A stretch of DNA of 64,000 nucleotides from JAWKJY01 sp041393535. Its GTDB lineage: Bacteria; Actinomycetota; Thermoleophilia; Gaiellales; Gaiellaceae. Each line of letters begins with the position of its first letter. Within the stretch, counting starts at the first letter, position 1. The stretch lies in assembly GCA_041393535.1 (NCBI GenBank), contig JAWKJY010000010.1:1-64000 (forward strand). The letters run 5' to 3'. The notes below the pieces were generated by a model. It made no database searches. It had not been told where the DNA came from and saw only the letters and a list, made by a program, of their open reading frames with translations. Below, piece by piece: positions 15,856 to 24,975 of this stretch. The position numbers and the translations under genes are program-made.

Positions 15856-18439
15856 TCAGACGAGCCGCAGCGGCTCGAGCAGCGCGTCCGCGGGGCTCGT
15901 CAGCTCGATCACGACGACGTCCTCGATCACCTCGCGCGCGAGCTCGACGATCGTCTCGTCGTCGGTCGAGAGGACGACCTGCCGCTGCTCGGCCACCTCG
16001 CGCAGCACCTCGAGGGCGCCGCGCTGGCGGAGCCGGTCGGTCCGGGCCAACGGGTCGTCGAGCAGCAGCGGGACGCTCGTGCGCGCGCCCGCGAGCAGCC
16101 GGGCGATCTCCAGCCGCTGGACGAGGTAGATCTGGTCGCGCGTGCCGCGGCTGAGCACGTCGGCCTCGACGAGCTGCCCCGTCTCGGGTGCGACGAGCCG
16201 GACGCGCAGCTCCCCGTCGACGCGGGCCTCCGTGTAGCGGCCCGCGGTGACCCGCGGCAGCGTCCGGGCGAGCGCTGTGGCCAGCGCCGGCGCGAACTCC
16301 CGCTTGCGTTCCTCGGCCGCGGCGAGCAGCAGCTCCCGCGCGAGCGCGATCGCCGCGCCGGCCTCCTCCACGCGCTGCGCCCGGGCGACGGCGCTCGCGA
16401 GCGCCTCGCCCAGCTCGACCACGTCCTCGGCCGCCTGCTCGCGCGCCTCGACCTGGCCGTCGAGCGCGGCGAGCGCCTCGCGCGCCTCGCTCAGGCGCCG
16501 CTCCGCGTCCGCGCGGGTGATCGGATCGTGGCGCCGCCCGCCGGCGACGTCCGGGTGGGCCTCGCGGTGCGCCGCGAGCCGGCGCGCGGCGTCCCCGGCG
16601 CGTGCCGCGAGAGCCGCGGCATCCTCGCCGTCGAGCGCGGTCGCCAGCGCCGCCCGCGCCTCACCTGCCCGGCGGGCAGCCGCCTCCGCGGCGACCGACA
16701 TGGCCTCGAGCCGGGCGAGCGAGGCCCGCGCCTCTGCCTCGTCGCCGACCGCACCGCCGACCGCGGCGACCGCGACGAGCAGCTGCGCCCGGGCGGCCGC
16801 GACGTCCTCGGCGACGCGGTCGCGCCAGCGTGTCGGCTCGGCCGCCTGCTCGAGCGCCCGGTCGAGCTCCGCGAGGCGCGCCACCCGCGCGTCCCGCTCG
16901 TCGGCGAGATCGCAGGCCCGCAGGTACTCGCCAGCGCGCTCGAGCGCCGCGCCCCCGGCCGGCCAGCCTGCGTCGTCGAGCGCGGCCGTCAGGACGACGA
17001 CGAGCTCGTGGGCCCGGCGATCCTGCTCGGTGCGCCGGTCGAGGGCCGCGGCCTGCCGGGCGATGGCGGCCAGGCGCGCCTCCTCCTCGGCTGCGACTCG
17101 CGCGTCCAGCTGGGCGACGCTCGTCCCGCCGTGGGCCGCGAGCAACCGGGCGAGCTCGGTGCGTGCCGCCGCGGCGCGGCGCCGCGCCAGGAGCGGCCAG
17201 AGGCCGAGCGTGAGGACGGCGATCAGCAGGGAGAGCGGGCCGGACGGGGCCGGCGCGGCGGCCCGCTCGAGCGCCACGAGCAGGGCCCGCGCAGCGCGGA
17301 AGGACGCCAGGTCGGGATCGGGGGCCAGGGGCTCCGGCAGCTCGATCCGCTCGCCGCGGACCTCCTCGAGCGCGGCCCGGCCGGCGAGGACGCGCTCCCG
17401 CGCGCCGCGGTCGACCTCGGCATAGGCGGCGAGCTCGTCGACGCCGGCGCTGGCGGCGCGCGCCTGCGCCGCGAAGCCCTCGGCCTCGGCCGCGGCGGCC
17501 GCGGCGCGCCGCTCGGCCTCGGCGAGCCCGCGGTGGCCCGGTCGAGCGCGGCGCGCGCGTCGCGGGCAGTGGCGAGCGCCGCCGGCCCCCGGTCGGGATC
17601 GCCCCACCCGCTGCCGCGACCTGCGCCTCGAGCTCGCGGACCCGGTCGAGGCGCTGCGCGAGCACCGAGGCCTCGTCGACCAGCGCCGCCCGCTCCAGCA
17701 CGACGACCTCGGCCGCCGCGGCGTCGCGCTCGGCGCGCACGAGGTCGCGCCGTGCGGCCAGCCCTGCGAGCTCCTCGCGGGCCGCCTCGGCGAGCGCGAG
17801 GCGGTCGGCCAGCGCCTGGCGCCGCTCGAGCAGGGCGGCGTGCGGCCCCGTCGCCGTCGGCTTCAGCGTGTCCTTGCGCAGGCCGAGCCGCTGGAGCGCC
17901 GCCTCGAGCCGTCCGACGGCGGTGTCGACCGAGGTGTCGTCGCCCACGCTCGCGACCGCCTCGGCGAGCGCGACCTCGAGCGAGCCGGTCCGCGCGACCG
18001 CGCCGACGTCCTCCTGCCCGAGGCAGCAGACCGCGCGGAAGTCCTCGATCGAGAGGCCGAGCAGGGCCTCGCCGAGGCGCACGTCCTGGCCCTTCAGCCG
18101 GACGTGGCGCGACAGGTCGGCCCCGAGCGCGTCGAAGGCGCGCACGACGTGATCGCGGAAGTCCCACTCGACGCGCTCGATCCCGAGCGGCGCCTCGCGG
18201 AGCGTCGCGACGACGCCGTAGGCGCCGCCCAGCCAGGGCGCGCTCCGGTCCAGATCGGAGGCGCCCGCTGCCCTGCGCCGCTCCCCCCGCGTGAAGCCGT
18301 AGAGCGTCCGCAGCAGCAGGTCCTGCAGCGTCGTCTTGCCCGCCTCGTTCTCGCCGTGGACGATCGTCAGCCGGGGCGAGAGGGCGATCGGGCCGCGCAG
18401 CCGGCGGAAGCCGAGGACGTCGAGCCGCTCAATCCACAT
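15856..18439 (-). CDS. SbcC/YhaN-like ATPase, interrupted by two frameshifts
   Basis: SMC-like AAA protein expected to act with the SbcD-like nuclease encoded just upstream in repair of DNA ends. N terminus MWIERLDVLGFRRLRG with Walker A HGENEAGKTTLQDLL; long Ala/Arg/Glu-rich coiled coil in the middle with a hydrophobic stretch (SGPLSLLIAVLTLGLWPLL) as in YhaN rather than SbcC; C-terminal signature LSRGTRDQIYLVQRLEIARL and Walker B VPLLLDDPLARTD. The reading frame is lost at a CCC run (17595-17597) and again at a GGG run (17527-17529). Adding one base at each gives 862 codons in one frame (2584+2=2586 nt). ATG at 18439 overlaps the upstream stop. Confidence 0.85.
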
Positions 18440-19544
18440 GGACGACCTCCCGCCCGTCGATCGCCGCCAGGCCCGCCTCGAGCGCGAGCTCGAGCCGGCG
18501 CCGCTCCTCCTCCGTGCCCGCCCGGTCGAGCCGCTCGCGCACTGCCCGGACGAAGGCCCCGTCGAGCGTCCGCCGCTGCGCGCGGGCGTCGAGGTCGATC
18601 GCGACGGTCGTCGCGTCCTCGACGACGACCCCGGCGAACCGCGGCGCGAGCTCGGCGCGGATCCGGCCCGCGTCGACCGTGCACACGGGGTCGACGGCCC
18701 CGGCGAGCCGGAGCCGCAGGTACGTCCGCGTCGCGGTCTCCGCGTCCGGGAGCGCGAGCTCGATCCGCGCCTGCAGCTCACTGCTCGAGCCCGCCCCGCG
18801 ACAGTCGAGAGCACGCAGCTCGACGCGCGTGCGCGCGACCTCGACGAGCTCCACCGAGACGACGCCGTCGGCCACCTCGACCACGGCGGCGCCGTGCGCC
18901 CCCGCCTCGTCCCACGCGAGCGGCTCCGGGGAGCCCGGGTAGACGACCCCGTCCACGTGCTGCATCAGGTGGATGTGGCCCGCCAGCACGAGCGAGAAGC
19001 CGGCCCGCCGGAGCGCGTGCGGGTCGAACGGCCCGTGCGCGCCCTCGGCGAAGAGCGGCACCGTCGCCGCCGTCCCGTGGACGAGCAGGAGGTGCGTCCG
19101 GCCGTCGGCCGGGGCACGGGCCTCGCCGAGCCAGCCGGCCGGCAGGTCGCCCGCGCCCCAGGAGCGCGCCCAGAGCGTCGTGGCGTCCCCGACGTCGTGC
19201 CGCTCGAGGGCGGCGCTGCCGACGAGGGTCGCGTTCTCGGGCCACGGCGCGCGCCGGTGGCTGCCTCCCGGGACGAGCGGATCGTGGTTGCCGCAGACGA
19301 CGAGGACGGGGACGTCGAGCCGTCCGAGCTCGAAGGCGACCGAGCGCAGCGTGTCCGGACGGACGTGCTCCTCCTCCCAGAGATCGCCGCCGATCGTCAC
19401 GAGGTCGACCTGTCGCTCGCGCGCGAGGTCGAGGCAGCGCCGGAACGCGTCGAAGAGCCCGGCGCGCCTCGCACGCGCAGCCACCTGGTCGAGCCCGACG
19501 AAGGGCCGATCGAGATGGACGTCTGCGAGGTGCAGGATCCGCAT
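18429..19544 (-). CDS. SbcD/YhaO-like metallophosphoesterase
   Basis: 371 aa. Calcineurin-type nuclease domain with all metal motifs in order: HLADVHLD (residues 5-12), IGGDLW, VCGNHDP, LLVHGT and LAGHIHLM. The C-terminal 150 residues form the accessory capping part, less conserved. In SbcCD- and YhaON-type pairs this subunit cuts DNA while the ATPase partner clamps it. The partner gene starts inside the last codons (11-nt overlap), so the two are translated together. ATG start at 19544. Confidence 0.92.
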   Translation of the reverse strand: MRILHLADVHLDRPFVGLDQVAARARRAGLFDAFRRCLDLARERQVDLVTIGGDLWEEEHVRPDTLRSVAFELGRLDVPVLVVCGNHDPLVPGGSHRRAPWPENATLVGSAALERHDVGDATTLWARSWGAGDLPAGWLGEARAPADGRTHLLLVHGTAATVPLFAEGAHGPFDPHALRRAGFSLVLAGHIHLMQHVDGVVYPGSPEPLAWDEAGAHGAAVVEVADGVVSVELVEVARTRVELRALDCRGAGSSSELQARIELALPDAETATRTYLRLRLAGAVDPVCTVDAGRIRAELAPRFAGVVVEDATTVAIDLDARAQRRTLDGAFVRAVRERLDRAGTEEERRRLELALEAGLAAIDGREVVHVD

Positions 19545-19598
19545 CGGGGCCTACGAGCGTACGCCCCGGGCCGGACGGCACCGGGTCACCGGGTCGGC

Positions 19599-20258
19599 TC
19601 AGCCGGCTCCGACCGCGACGTGGGTCACCGGCCGGCCGAACGCGATGCGGGCGCGCTCGACGAGGTCGACCTCGCTCCAGCGGGCCTGCGCCGTCGGCGG
19701 GGCCAGCACGACGATCTCGTCGGCCGGGAACGCGGCCAGCGCGTCCTCGATCGCCTCGAGCGGCGTCTCGGCGCCCACGAGGCCGCGGGCCCGGACGCCC
19801 CGTCCGGCGAGCGCGGCGAGGACCTCGTCGAGGCGTCGGCCGGCCGCGGCGCGCTCGCGCGCGTCGTCGTCCGTCAGCCGGTGGAGCGGCGAGACGACGG
19901 ACGGGGCGACGACGAGCACCTCCGCGCCGCCGGCGGGCAGGTGCGAGACGATCGCCGGACAGGCGTCGCCGGCGGCACAGCCGACGTCCGCGACCACGAG
20001 CACGCGATGGCGGCCGTCCACGGGGAGCGGCAGCGGGACCGCGCGATCCGTCCCCGCCTCGTCCTCGACGCGCTCGAGCAGCACGATCGCGCCGATCGAG
20101 AGCACGGAGACCACGGCCGCGACGACGCCGAAGCCGATCCAGCCGCCGACCGGCACGTCGCCCGCGAAGCCGACCGTGAACCCGATCAGCGAGCCGACGT
20201 ACAGGATCCCGATCGCCGCGACGAGTCCTCGCAGCAGCGAGCTGTGCCTTCGAGCCAT
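19599..20258 (-). CDS. Membrane-anchored UspA-like protein
   Basis: 219 aa. Two N-terminal membrane helices (LVAAIGILYVGSLIGFTVGF and IGFGVVAAVVSVLSIGAIVL) are followed by a cytoplasmic alpha/beta domain of universal-stress type: RVLVVADVG, AEVLVVAP, RRLDEVLAALAGRGVRARG, ADEIVVLAPP. The GxxGx9GS nucleotide loop of ATP-binding UspA proteins is not evident. ATG at 20258 is preferred to 20288 because GGAGGCTCCG precedes it. The role may be stress sensing at the membrane; the ligand is unknown. Confidence 0.7.
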   Translation of the reverse strand: MARRHSSLLRGLVAAIGILYVGSLIGFTVGFAGDVPVGGWIGFGVVAAVVSVLSIGAIVLLERVEDEAGTDRAVPLPLPVDGRHRVLVVADVGCAAGDACPAIVSHLPAGGAEVLVVAPSVVSPLHRLTDDDARERAAAGRRLDEVLAALAGRGVRARGLVGAETPLEAIEDALAAFPADEIVVLAPPTAQARWSEVDLVERARIAFGRPVTHVAVGAG

Positions 20259-20458
20259 CGGAGCCTCCTCCGGTTTCCGTCTCCCCAACGGCCATCCTGC
20301 CTCGCCCGACCGCGGCGCGCATCGGGGCCGCGACGGCCGCGACGTGCGGCGAACCCGCGACCGGAGGGGCGCCGCTCGCGGATCGAGCCGGCGTCGAGGG
20401 CCGCAGCGACGCGACGAGCGGGGTCGGTATCGCCGGCCGCGCCCCGGCCGGCACGGGG

Positions 20459-20794
20459 GTGCTCGGCACGAGCCCCGGCGGGACCGGCGTGCTCGCGCGG
20501 AGCGGGCAGGGCACGGCGCTGCGCGTCGAGGGCCGGGCGTCGTTCAGCACGGCGGGGCTCGCGATGGTCCCGGCCGGGGAGGACCGCGTCCGCGTCCGCC
20601 CCGGCGTCGCGATCGGCACGGGGACGATCGTGCTGGCGACCGTCAACTGCTGCGCCGAGCGGGTCGTCGGGCCGCTGAGCCGACCGATCTCCGTCTGGTA
20701 CGTGGAGCAGGAGCCGGAGGACGACGCCTTCTGGATCGTCCTGACCGATCGAGTGACGAGCGACGTCCGCGTCGGCTGGTTCGTGATCGGCTGA
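20459..20794 (+). pseudogene. C-terminal part of a Gly-rich repeat protein, start missing
   Basis: 111 aa from a GTG at 20459, but the frame stays open and protein-like back to about 20282 with no proper start. The upstream part is the end of a repeat (AGTGVLGTSPGGTGVLARSG) leading to GTALRVEGRASFSTAG. The C terminus RVGWFVIG and the line-up ALRVEG..SFSTAG..VPAG match a family of secreted bacterial proteins where many GTGV.G repeats precede a small beta domain. Most of the repeat region and the signal are absent, so this is likely a 5'-truncated remnant. Function unknown. Confidence 0.5.
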
Positions 20795-20803
20795 GCCGGG
20801 CGC

Positions 20804-21442
20804 TCAGGCCTGCTCGAAGACCGAGACGTGCCAGCGGGACGCTGCCGTGAAGGGGCGCCCGCTCCAGTCCTCCCAGCGCTCGCGCAGCCGCAGGCCAGCC
20901 AGGCGCGCCATCAGGTCGAGCTCGGTCGGCCAGACGTAGCGGATCACGACCGGGTAGAGGCGGATCCCGGCCTCCGAGATGACCACCTCCTGGATCGACC
21001 ACGTCTGCGCGAGCCGGTCGAGCTTGATCGCCTCGAGGCCGATCCAGTCCTTCTCGACGCGGGCCGGGAAGAGCGTCCCGTCGCCGCGGAACTGCGTCAG
21101 GTCGGGCACGAGCGCCTCCACTACGACGACGCCGCCGGGCTCGAGCACCCGGGCGGCGTTCGCGAGGCAGCGCAGCTGCTCCTCCTGGGTGGTGAGGCAG
21201 AGGAGCGAGGAGAGCGCCGCGTAGACGACGCGGAACGGCCCCTCGACGGCCACGTCGGCCATGTCGCCGACGACGGCGCGGATCGCGTCCCCGCCGGGCT
21301 TCTCCCGCAGCTGCTCGACCATCGCCGGCGAGATGTCGATCCCGTGCACCTCGACGCCGCGCCCGGCGAGCGGGAGCGCGATCCGCCCTGTGCCGAGCCC
21401 GAGCTCGAGCGCCCGCCCGTCGCCCGCCAGCCCCGCGAGCAC
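20804..21442 (-). CDS. Class I SAM-dependent methyltransferase, N-terminally truncated
   Basis: From GTG 21442, 212 aa. Rossmann motifs: ALELGLGTGRIALPLAGRG (SAM loop), VHGIDISPAMVEQL, VVYAALSSLLCL, VLEPGGVVVVEAL. The sequence upstream of the chosen start still encodes family-like residues (TRGPDEAALAAG) back to a TGA at 21492-21490, so the true protein once began further up. A GTG with a strong AAGGAGGT site at 21494 exists but is one frame off. The break coincides with the edge of the lower-GC palindromic segment 21481-21590. Substrate unknown. Confidence 0.75.
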   Translation of the reverse strand: MLAGLAGDGRALELGLGTGRIALPLAGRGVEVHGIDISPAMVEQLREKPGGDAIRAVVGDMADVAVEGPFRVVYAALSSLLCLTTQEEQLRCLANAARVLEPGGVVVVEALVPDLTQFRGDGTLFPARVEKDWIGLEAIKLDRLAQTWSIQEVVISEAGIRLYPVVIRYVWPTELDLMARLAGLRLRERWEDWSGRPFTAASRWHVSVFEQA

Positions 21443-21496
21443 GCCGGCGGCGAGCGCGGCCTCGTCCGGGCCGCGCGTTGCGATGCAATATCACCG

Positions 21497-21589
21497 TCCG
21501 ACCTCCTTGGAGACGCTGATGGCCTCAGACACCACCAGCCTCCAAGGCAGGTCGGACGAACAACGCTCCTAGGACTTACAACTAGTCCT
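21497..21589. repeat. Lower-GC double palindrome, possible insertion scar
   Basis: Hairpin 1 (21497-21556): outer arms TCCGACCT / AGGTCGGA, middle CTTGGAG / CTCCAAG, inner GCTGATGG / CCACCAGC (one mismatch), loop about 9 nt. Hairpin 2 (21571-21589): AGGACT / AGTCCT, containing the stop codon of the next gene. The 110-nt segment is about 57% GC, well below its surroundings. It lies exactly between a methyltransferase missing its N terminus and a small gene. It might be a miniature element, an insertion-sequence footprint or a regulatory hairpin that hides the AAGGAGGT site. Confidence 0.5.
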
Positions 21590-22001
21590 CGTCCCCGAGC
21601 AGCTGCTGCGCGAGCGTCGCCGCCGCGAAGCAGCGCCAGGCGAGCTCGTCGTCCTCGAGCAGCGGCAGGAGCGCGGCGGTCACGCGGGGGTGCGGGCCCG
21701 CGGCGGCGGCGAGCTCGGTCAGCCCGATCGCCAGGCTCGCCCGGGCGCCCGGGGCGTCGACGTCCTCGGCGAACGCGGTCACCGCGCGGCCGTCGAGCTC
21801 GAGCCCGCGCAGCGGGTCGCCACCCGTCGCGAGGAGGAGCAGCGCGCGGCGGCCGGCCGCGTGCGCCTCGTCCTCGTCCAGCTCGACGGCCTCGCCGGCG
21901 AGCGAGGCGAGCACGACGAGGACCTCCGCCTCGTCGTCGACGTGGCCGCCCTCGATGCGCTCCTCGAGGGCGGCCAGGATCTCCTCGTGCTCCTCGCTCA
22001 A
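21582..22001 (-). CDS. Small acidic helical protein of unknown function
   Basis: 139 aa from the TTG at 22001, which overlaps the stop of ridA (TTGA). Leu/Ala/Glu-rich and probably all helical: SEEHEEILAALEERIEGG, AEVLVVLASLAGEAVELDED, SLAIGLTELAAAAGPHPRV, DDELAWRCFAAATLAQQLLG. The pattern suggests armadillo- or HEAT-like helical repeats but the match is weak. No catalytic motif. Translational coupling with ridA argues that it is real. Its stop codon sits inside the second palindrome at 21571-21589. Confidence 0.6.
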   Translation of the reverse strand: MSEEHEEILAALEERIEGGHVDDEAEVLVVLASLAGEAVELDEDEAHAAGRRALLLLATGGDPLRGLELDGRAVTAFAEDVDAPGARASLAIGLTELAAAAGPHPRVTAALLPLLEDDELAWRCFAAATLAQQLLGDED

Positions 22002-22345
22002 CCGCGGGCGGCCGTCAGCATGATCTCGACCTTCCAGTGCGGCTGGGCGAGCCGGGACTCGGTGGTCGCCCGCGCCGGCGCCTGGCCGGGCACGACCCAT
22101 GCCTTCCAGACGTCGTTCATCTCGGCCCAGGTGCCGATGTCCGTCAGCCAGATGTTGGCGCTCAGCACCCGCGTCTTGTCCGACCCGGCCTGCGCCAGCA
22201 GCGCGTCGATCTGGTCGAGGATGTCCTTCGTCTGCTCCGCGACGGTCTCGCCGCTGCGCGCCGTGATCCCCGCGAGGTAGACCGTGTCGCCGCGGACGAT
22301 CGCCTCGCTCAGGTGGCCCTTGTCGCCGATCCGCTCGATGCCCAT
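21998..22345 (-). CDS. ridA: RidA/YjgF-family enamine/imine deaminase
   Basis: 115 aa, the normal RidA length. GHLSEAIVRGDTVYLAGITA, QTKDILDQIDALLAQAGS, VLSANIWLTDIGTWAEMNDVW, PARATTESRLAQPHWKVEIM. The conserved Arg in PARATTESRL is the carboxylate-binding residue that lets RidA hydrolyse reactive 2-aminoacrylate-type enamines. The last residues differ from the usual EI.A..A pattern only slightly. A good GGGAGGAACGAG site precedes ATG 22345. It lies in a row of minus-strand genes with the MBL hydrolase upstream (23-nt gap) and a coupled small gene downstream. Confidence 0.9.
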   Translation of the reverse strand: MGIERIGDKGHLSEAIVRGDTVYLAGITARSGETVAEQTKDILDQIDALLAQAGSDKTRVLSANIWLTDIGTWAEMNDVWKAWVVPGQAPARATTESRLAQPHWKVEIMLTAARG

Positions 22346-22368
22346 CTCGTTCCTCCCTGCCTGTCGTG

Positions 22369-23109
22369 TCAGCGCCGCTCGACGCGGGAGCCGCCGACGA
22401 TGGCCTCCTGGCCGTCGGCGAAGCGGACCCACGCCTTGTGCGTCCCGTCGTAGTCCGGCCCCCAGAGGAGCAGGGTCGCCTCCTCGCCGGCGACCAGGCA
22501 CGGCTCGTCCCCGATCGGGTCGAGCCCGCGCCAGGCGCGGACGAAGGGGTTCGTCTCCAGCTCCTCGGCGACCGTCGTCGGCTCCCGGTGGCCGGGATGG
22601 AGCCGCGTCTCGCCCGGCAGGCCGAGCAGCCGCTCCATGATCGACCGCCGGTGGCCCTCGAAGACCTCGCCGCGCCCGCGCGTGCCGCCGACGGTGCCCC
22701 GGAACAGGCAGTCGGCGGTGAAGCAGTCGGTCCCGTTCGCGAGGAACGCGGTGTGCCCGGGCGTGTGCCCGGGCGTGGCGATCGCGACGAGCTCGAGCGA
22801 CCCCGAGCGCACGACCGCGCCGTCGGGGACGAGCTGGTCGACCGCGAAGGAGAGCTTCTCGGCCGAGAGCGGGCTCGCGACGATCGGCGCGCCGAAGCGC
22901 TCCCGGTGGTCCTCGGCGTCGACGACGTGATCCATGTCCTCGTGCGTCAGGACGACGTGCGTGATCGTGATCCCGTCCCGCTCGATCCGCTCGACCAGCG
23001 GGTCGGTCAGGCCGTTGCCGTCGATCAGGACGCCGCTGCCGCCCGGCCCCTCGGCGACGAGGTACGCGTTCGACAGCCAGCCTGGGTGCTCCGTGCGCTC
23101 GATGATCAT
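22369..23109 (-). CDS. Metallo-beta-lactamase-fold hydrolase with altered first metal motif
   Basis: 246 aa. MBL fold with N-terminal strand GVLIDGNG, motif 1 LTHEDMDHVV, motif 2 ATPGHTPGHTAF, motif 3 FTADCLFRG and motif 4 LHPGHREP, the pattern of glyoxalase-II-like enzymes. In motif 1 (H-x-H-x-D-H) the second His is replaced by Asp (H-E-D-M-D-H), changing one ligand of metal site 1. Activity therefore needs proof; the other ligands are present. The start ATG 23109 is preceded by TAGGCT 6 nt upstream and no ribosome-binding site, suggesting a leaderless transcript that may include ridA. Confidence 0.85.
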   Translation of the reverse strand: MIIERTEHPGWLSNAYLVAEGPGGSGVLIDGNGLTDPLVERIERDGITITHVVLTHEDMDHVVDAEDHRERFGAPIVASPLSAEKLSFAVDQLVPDGAVVRSGSLELVAIATPGHTPGHTAFLANGTDCFTADCLFRGTVGGTRGRGEVFEGHRRSIMERLLGLPGETRLHPGHREPTTVAEELETNPFVRAWRGLDPIGDEPCLVAGEEATLLLWGPDYDGTHKAWVRFADGQEAIVGGSRVERR

Positions 23110-23115
23110 GGCCGG

Positions 23116-23121
23116 AGCCTA
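23116..23121 (-). promoter_or_regulatory. -10 element TAGGCT, leaderless start
   Basis: TAGGCT on the minus strand, 6 nt before the ATG of the MBL-fold gene; identical box and nearly identical spacer (CCGGCC) precede nfo at 35116. Confidence 0.55.
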
Positions 23122-23160
23122 CGGGATCGGGGCGAGCGGCCGGCGGGATGGGGCTGCCCG

Positions 23161-23703
23161 TCAGCGATCGCCCCCGGGCGGGACGCCGAGGCCGGTCTCG
23201 AGCGCCGCCCGGGTCGACATGGCCGAGAGGACGGTGAAGCGGCCGTTGCTCTCGAGCACGACGGCGTCGGCGTCCTCCACCCGCGCGACGCCCTGGCTGC
23301 GCAGGGCCTGGACGACCTCCTGCTCGCTGACCCGCTGGCGCTCGAGCGCGGGCCGGATCAGCCGGCCTTGCCAGACGAGGACGGTCGGAGGGCTCTTGAC
23401 GAGCGCCTCGGCGCGGCCGCTGCGCGACTGGGCGAAGGCCACGACGAGCTGCAGCCCGACGAGCGTCGCGAGCGCCACGGCGCCGTCGACGAGGGCGACC
23501 GTGTCCGAGAGGACGATGGTCGCGAGCGTCGAGCCGAGCGCGACGGTCACGACGAGGTCGAAGGCGTTCAGCTGCGACAGCGTCCGCTTCCCCGACACCC
23601 GGAGCAGGGCCACGAGCCACGCGTAGGCGACTGCCGCCGCGACGGCCACCCGGGCCGGCGCCAGGGCGCCGTCGTAGAACCACTCGACGACCGCTGGGGT
23701 CAC
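23161..23703 (-). CDS. DUF421/YetF-type membrane protein
   Basis: 180 aa from GTG 23703; an ATG at 23772 would add 23 low-complexity residues. Three N-terminal helices (ARVAVAAAVAYAWLVALLRV, LNAFDLVVTVALGSTLATIV, VALATLVGLQLVVAFAQSRS) carry the family motif GKRTLSQLNAFDLVV. The C-terminal domain continues with SPPTVLVWQGRLIRPALERQ and VSEQEVVQALRSQGVARVED. Members such as YetF and YdfS in Bacillus are membrane proteins of uncertain role, some linked to spore envelope. No operon partner is obvious. Confidence 0.85.
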   Translation of the reverse strand: MTPAVVEWFYDGALAPARVAVAAAVAYAWLVALLRVSGKRTLSQLNAFDLVVTVALGSTLATIVLSDTVALVDGAVALATLVGLQLVVAFAQSRSGRAEALVKSPPTVLVWQGRLIRPALERQRVSEQEVVQALRSQGVARVEDADAVVLESNGRFTVLSAMSTRAALETGLGVPPGGDR

Positions 23704-23822
23704 CGGCCCCCCGGGCCCGCCGCCCGCACGAGCCGGGTCGACCAACCGCCGACGGGGAGCGCAGCCATGCATCCGGGATGCCCGCCCGCGCGCGACGACG
23801 AACGTCGCGCCGGCGGCGGCCG

Positions 23823-24926
23823 CTAGAGCTCGATGATCGAGCGGATCCCGTCCTGCTGCTCCATCAGCTCGAAGCCGTGGTTCACCTGGTCGAGCGTGAG
23901 CCGGTGCGAGAGGAGCGACGGGACGTCGATCTCGCCGGCGAGCCAGCGGTCGACGAGCTGCGGCACCTGGGTGCGGCCCTTGACGCCGCCGAAGGAGGAG
24001 CCGGTGACGCGGCGGCCGGTGATCAGGAAGCGCGGGACGACCTCGAGCACCTCGCCCTTGCCGGCGACGCCGCACATCGTCGCGAGGCCCCACGCCTCGC
24101 GCGCGGCCTCGACCGCCTGGCGCATCACCTTCACGTTCCCGGTCGCCTCGAACGTGTAGTCGGCGCCGAAGCCGCCGGTCTCCTGGCGGATCCAGTCGAC
24201 GACGTCGGCGTCCGCGACACGCGTGTCCGTCGCGCCATGGTGACGCGCCTGGGCGAGCCGCTCCTCCGCCAGGTCGAGCGCGATGATCCGCTCGGCGCCG
24301 GCGAGGCGCGCGCCGATGACGGCGCCGAGGCCGACGAGCCCGCAGCCGAAGACGACGCAGGTGGAGCCCGCCTCGACGCGCGCCGTGTAGAGGGCGGCGC
24401 CGATCCCGGTCGAGAGGCCGCAGGCGAACGGCGCACAGCCGTCGAGCGGCGCCTCGGGGCTGACGACGGCGAGCGCGATCTCGGGCATCACGGTGTACTC
24501 GGCGAACGTCGAGGTGCCCATGAAGTGGCGCAGCGGCTCGCTGCCGCGGCCGAGGCGGGTCGTCCCGTCGGGCAGGTAGCCGAGGTTCTGCTGGTCGCGG
24601 ATCGAGACGCAGCGGTTCGTCCGTGGGCTGCGGCAGTGGACGCACTGGCCGCACTCCGGCGCGAAGAGCGTCACGACGTGGTCGCCGGGCCTCACCAGCG
24701 TGACGCCGTCGCCGACCTTCTCGACCACCCCGGCGCCCTCGTGCCCGAGCACGGCGGGGGCGTAGCCGCTCGGGTCGGCGCCCGAGGCGGTGTAGAGGTC
24801 CGTGTGGCAGACGCCGCAGGCGACGAGGCGGACGAGGACCTCCCCCGCCTTCGGCTCGGCGAGGTCGACCTCCTGGACGACGAGCGGCTGGCCGAACTCC
24901 TCGAGCACGGCGGCGCGGATCTTCAT
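23823..24926 (-). CDS. Zinc-dependent alcohol dehydrogenase, class III-like
   Basis: 367 aa MDR enzyme. Catalytic zinc ligands in CGVCHTDLY and GHEGAGVV; structural zinc loop CGQCVHCRSPRTNRC; Rossmann fingerprint VFGCGLVGLGAV followed by acidic residue in IIALDLAEERL, indicating NAD(H). Overall layout (SEPLRHFMGTSTFAEYTVM, LSTGIGAAL, FGGVKGRTQVPQLVDRWLAGE) is that of class III/FDH-type enzymes, which oxidise thiol adducts of formaldehyde or long-chain alcohols. Which thiol is used cannot be told. ATG 24926 has AGGAGG upstream, and a -10-like TACGAT lies further up. Confidence 0.9.
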   Translation of the reverse strand: MKIRAAVLEEFGQPLVVQEVDLAEPKAGEVLVRLVACGVCHTDLYTASGADPSGYAPAVLGHEGAGVVEKVGDGVTLVRPGDHVVTLFAPECGQCVHCRSPRTNRCVSIRDQQNLGYLPDGTTRLGRGSEPLRHFMGTSTFAEYTVMPEIALAVVSPEAPLDGCAPFACGLSTGIGAALYTARVEAGSTCVVFGCGLVGLGAVIGARLAGAERIIALDLAEERLAQARHHGATDTRVADADVVDWIRQETGGFGADYTFEATGNVKVMRQAVEAAREAWGLATMCGVAGKGEVLEVVPRFLITGRRVTGSSFGGVKGRTQVPQLVDRWLAGEIDVPSLLSHRLTLDQVNHGFELMEQQDGIRSIIEL

Positions 24927-24975
24927 GCTGGGCCTCCTGGTCGGACGCGGCCGATCGTAGCCGCGCGCCGGTCGC

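Noticed and set aside
21475..21566. GCGTTG...CAACGC around the palindromes as an integron attC site
   Set aside because: The RYYYAAC/GTTRRRY core sequences do not fit and no integrase or cassette is present.
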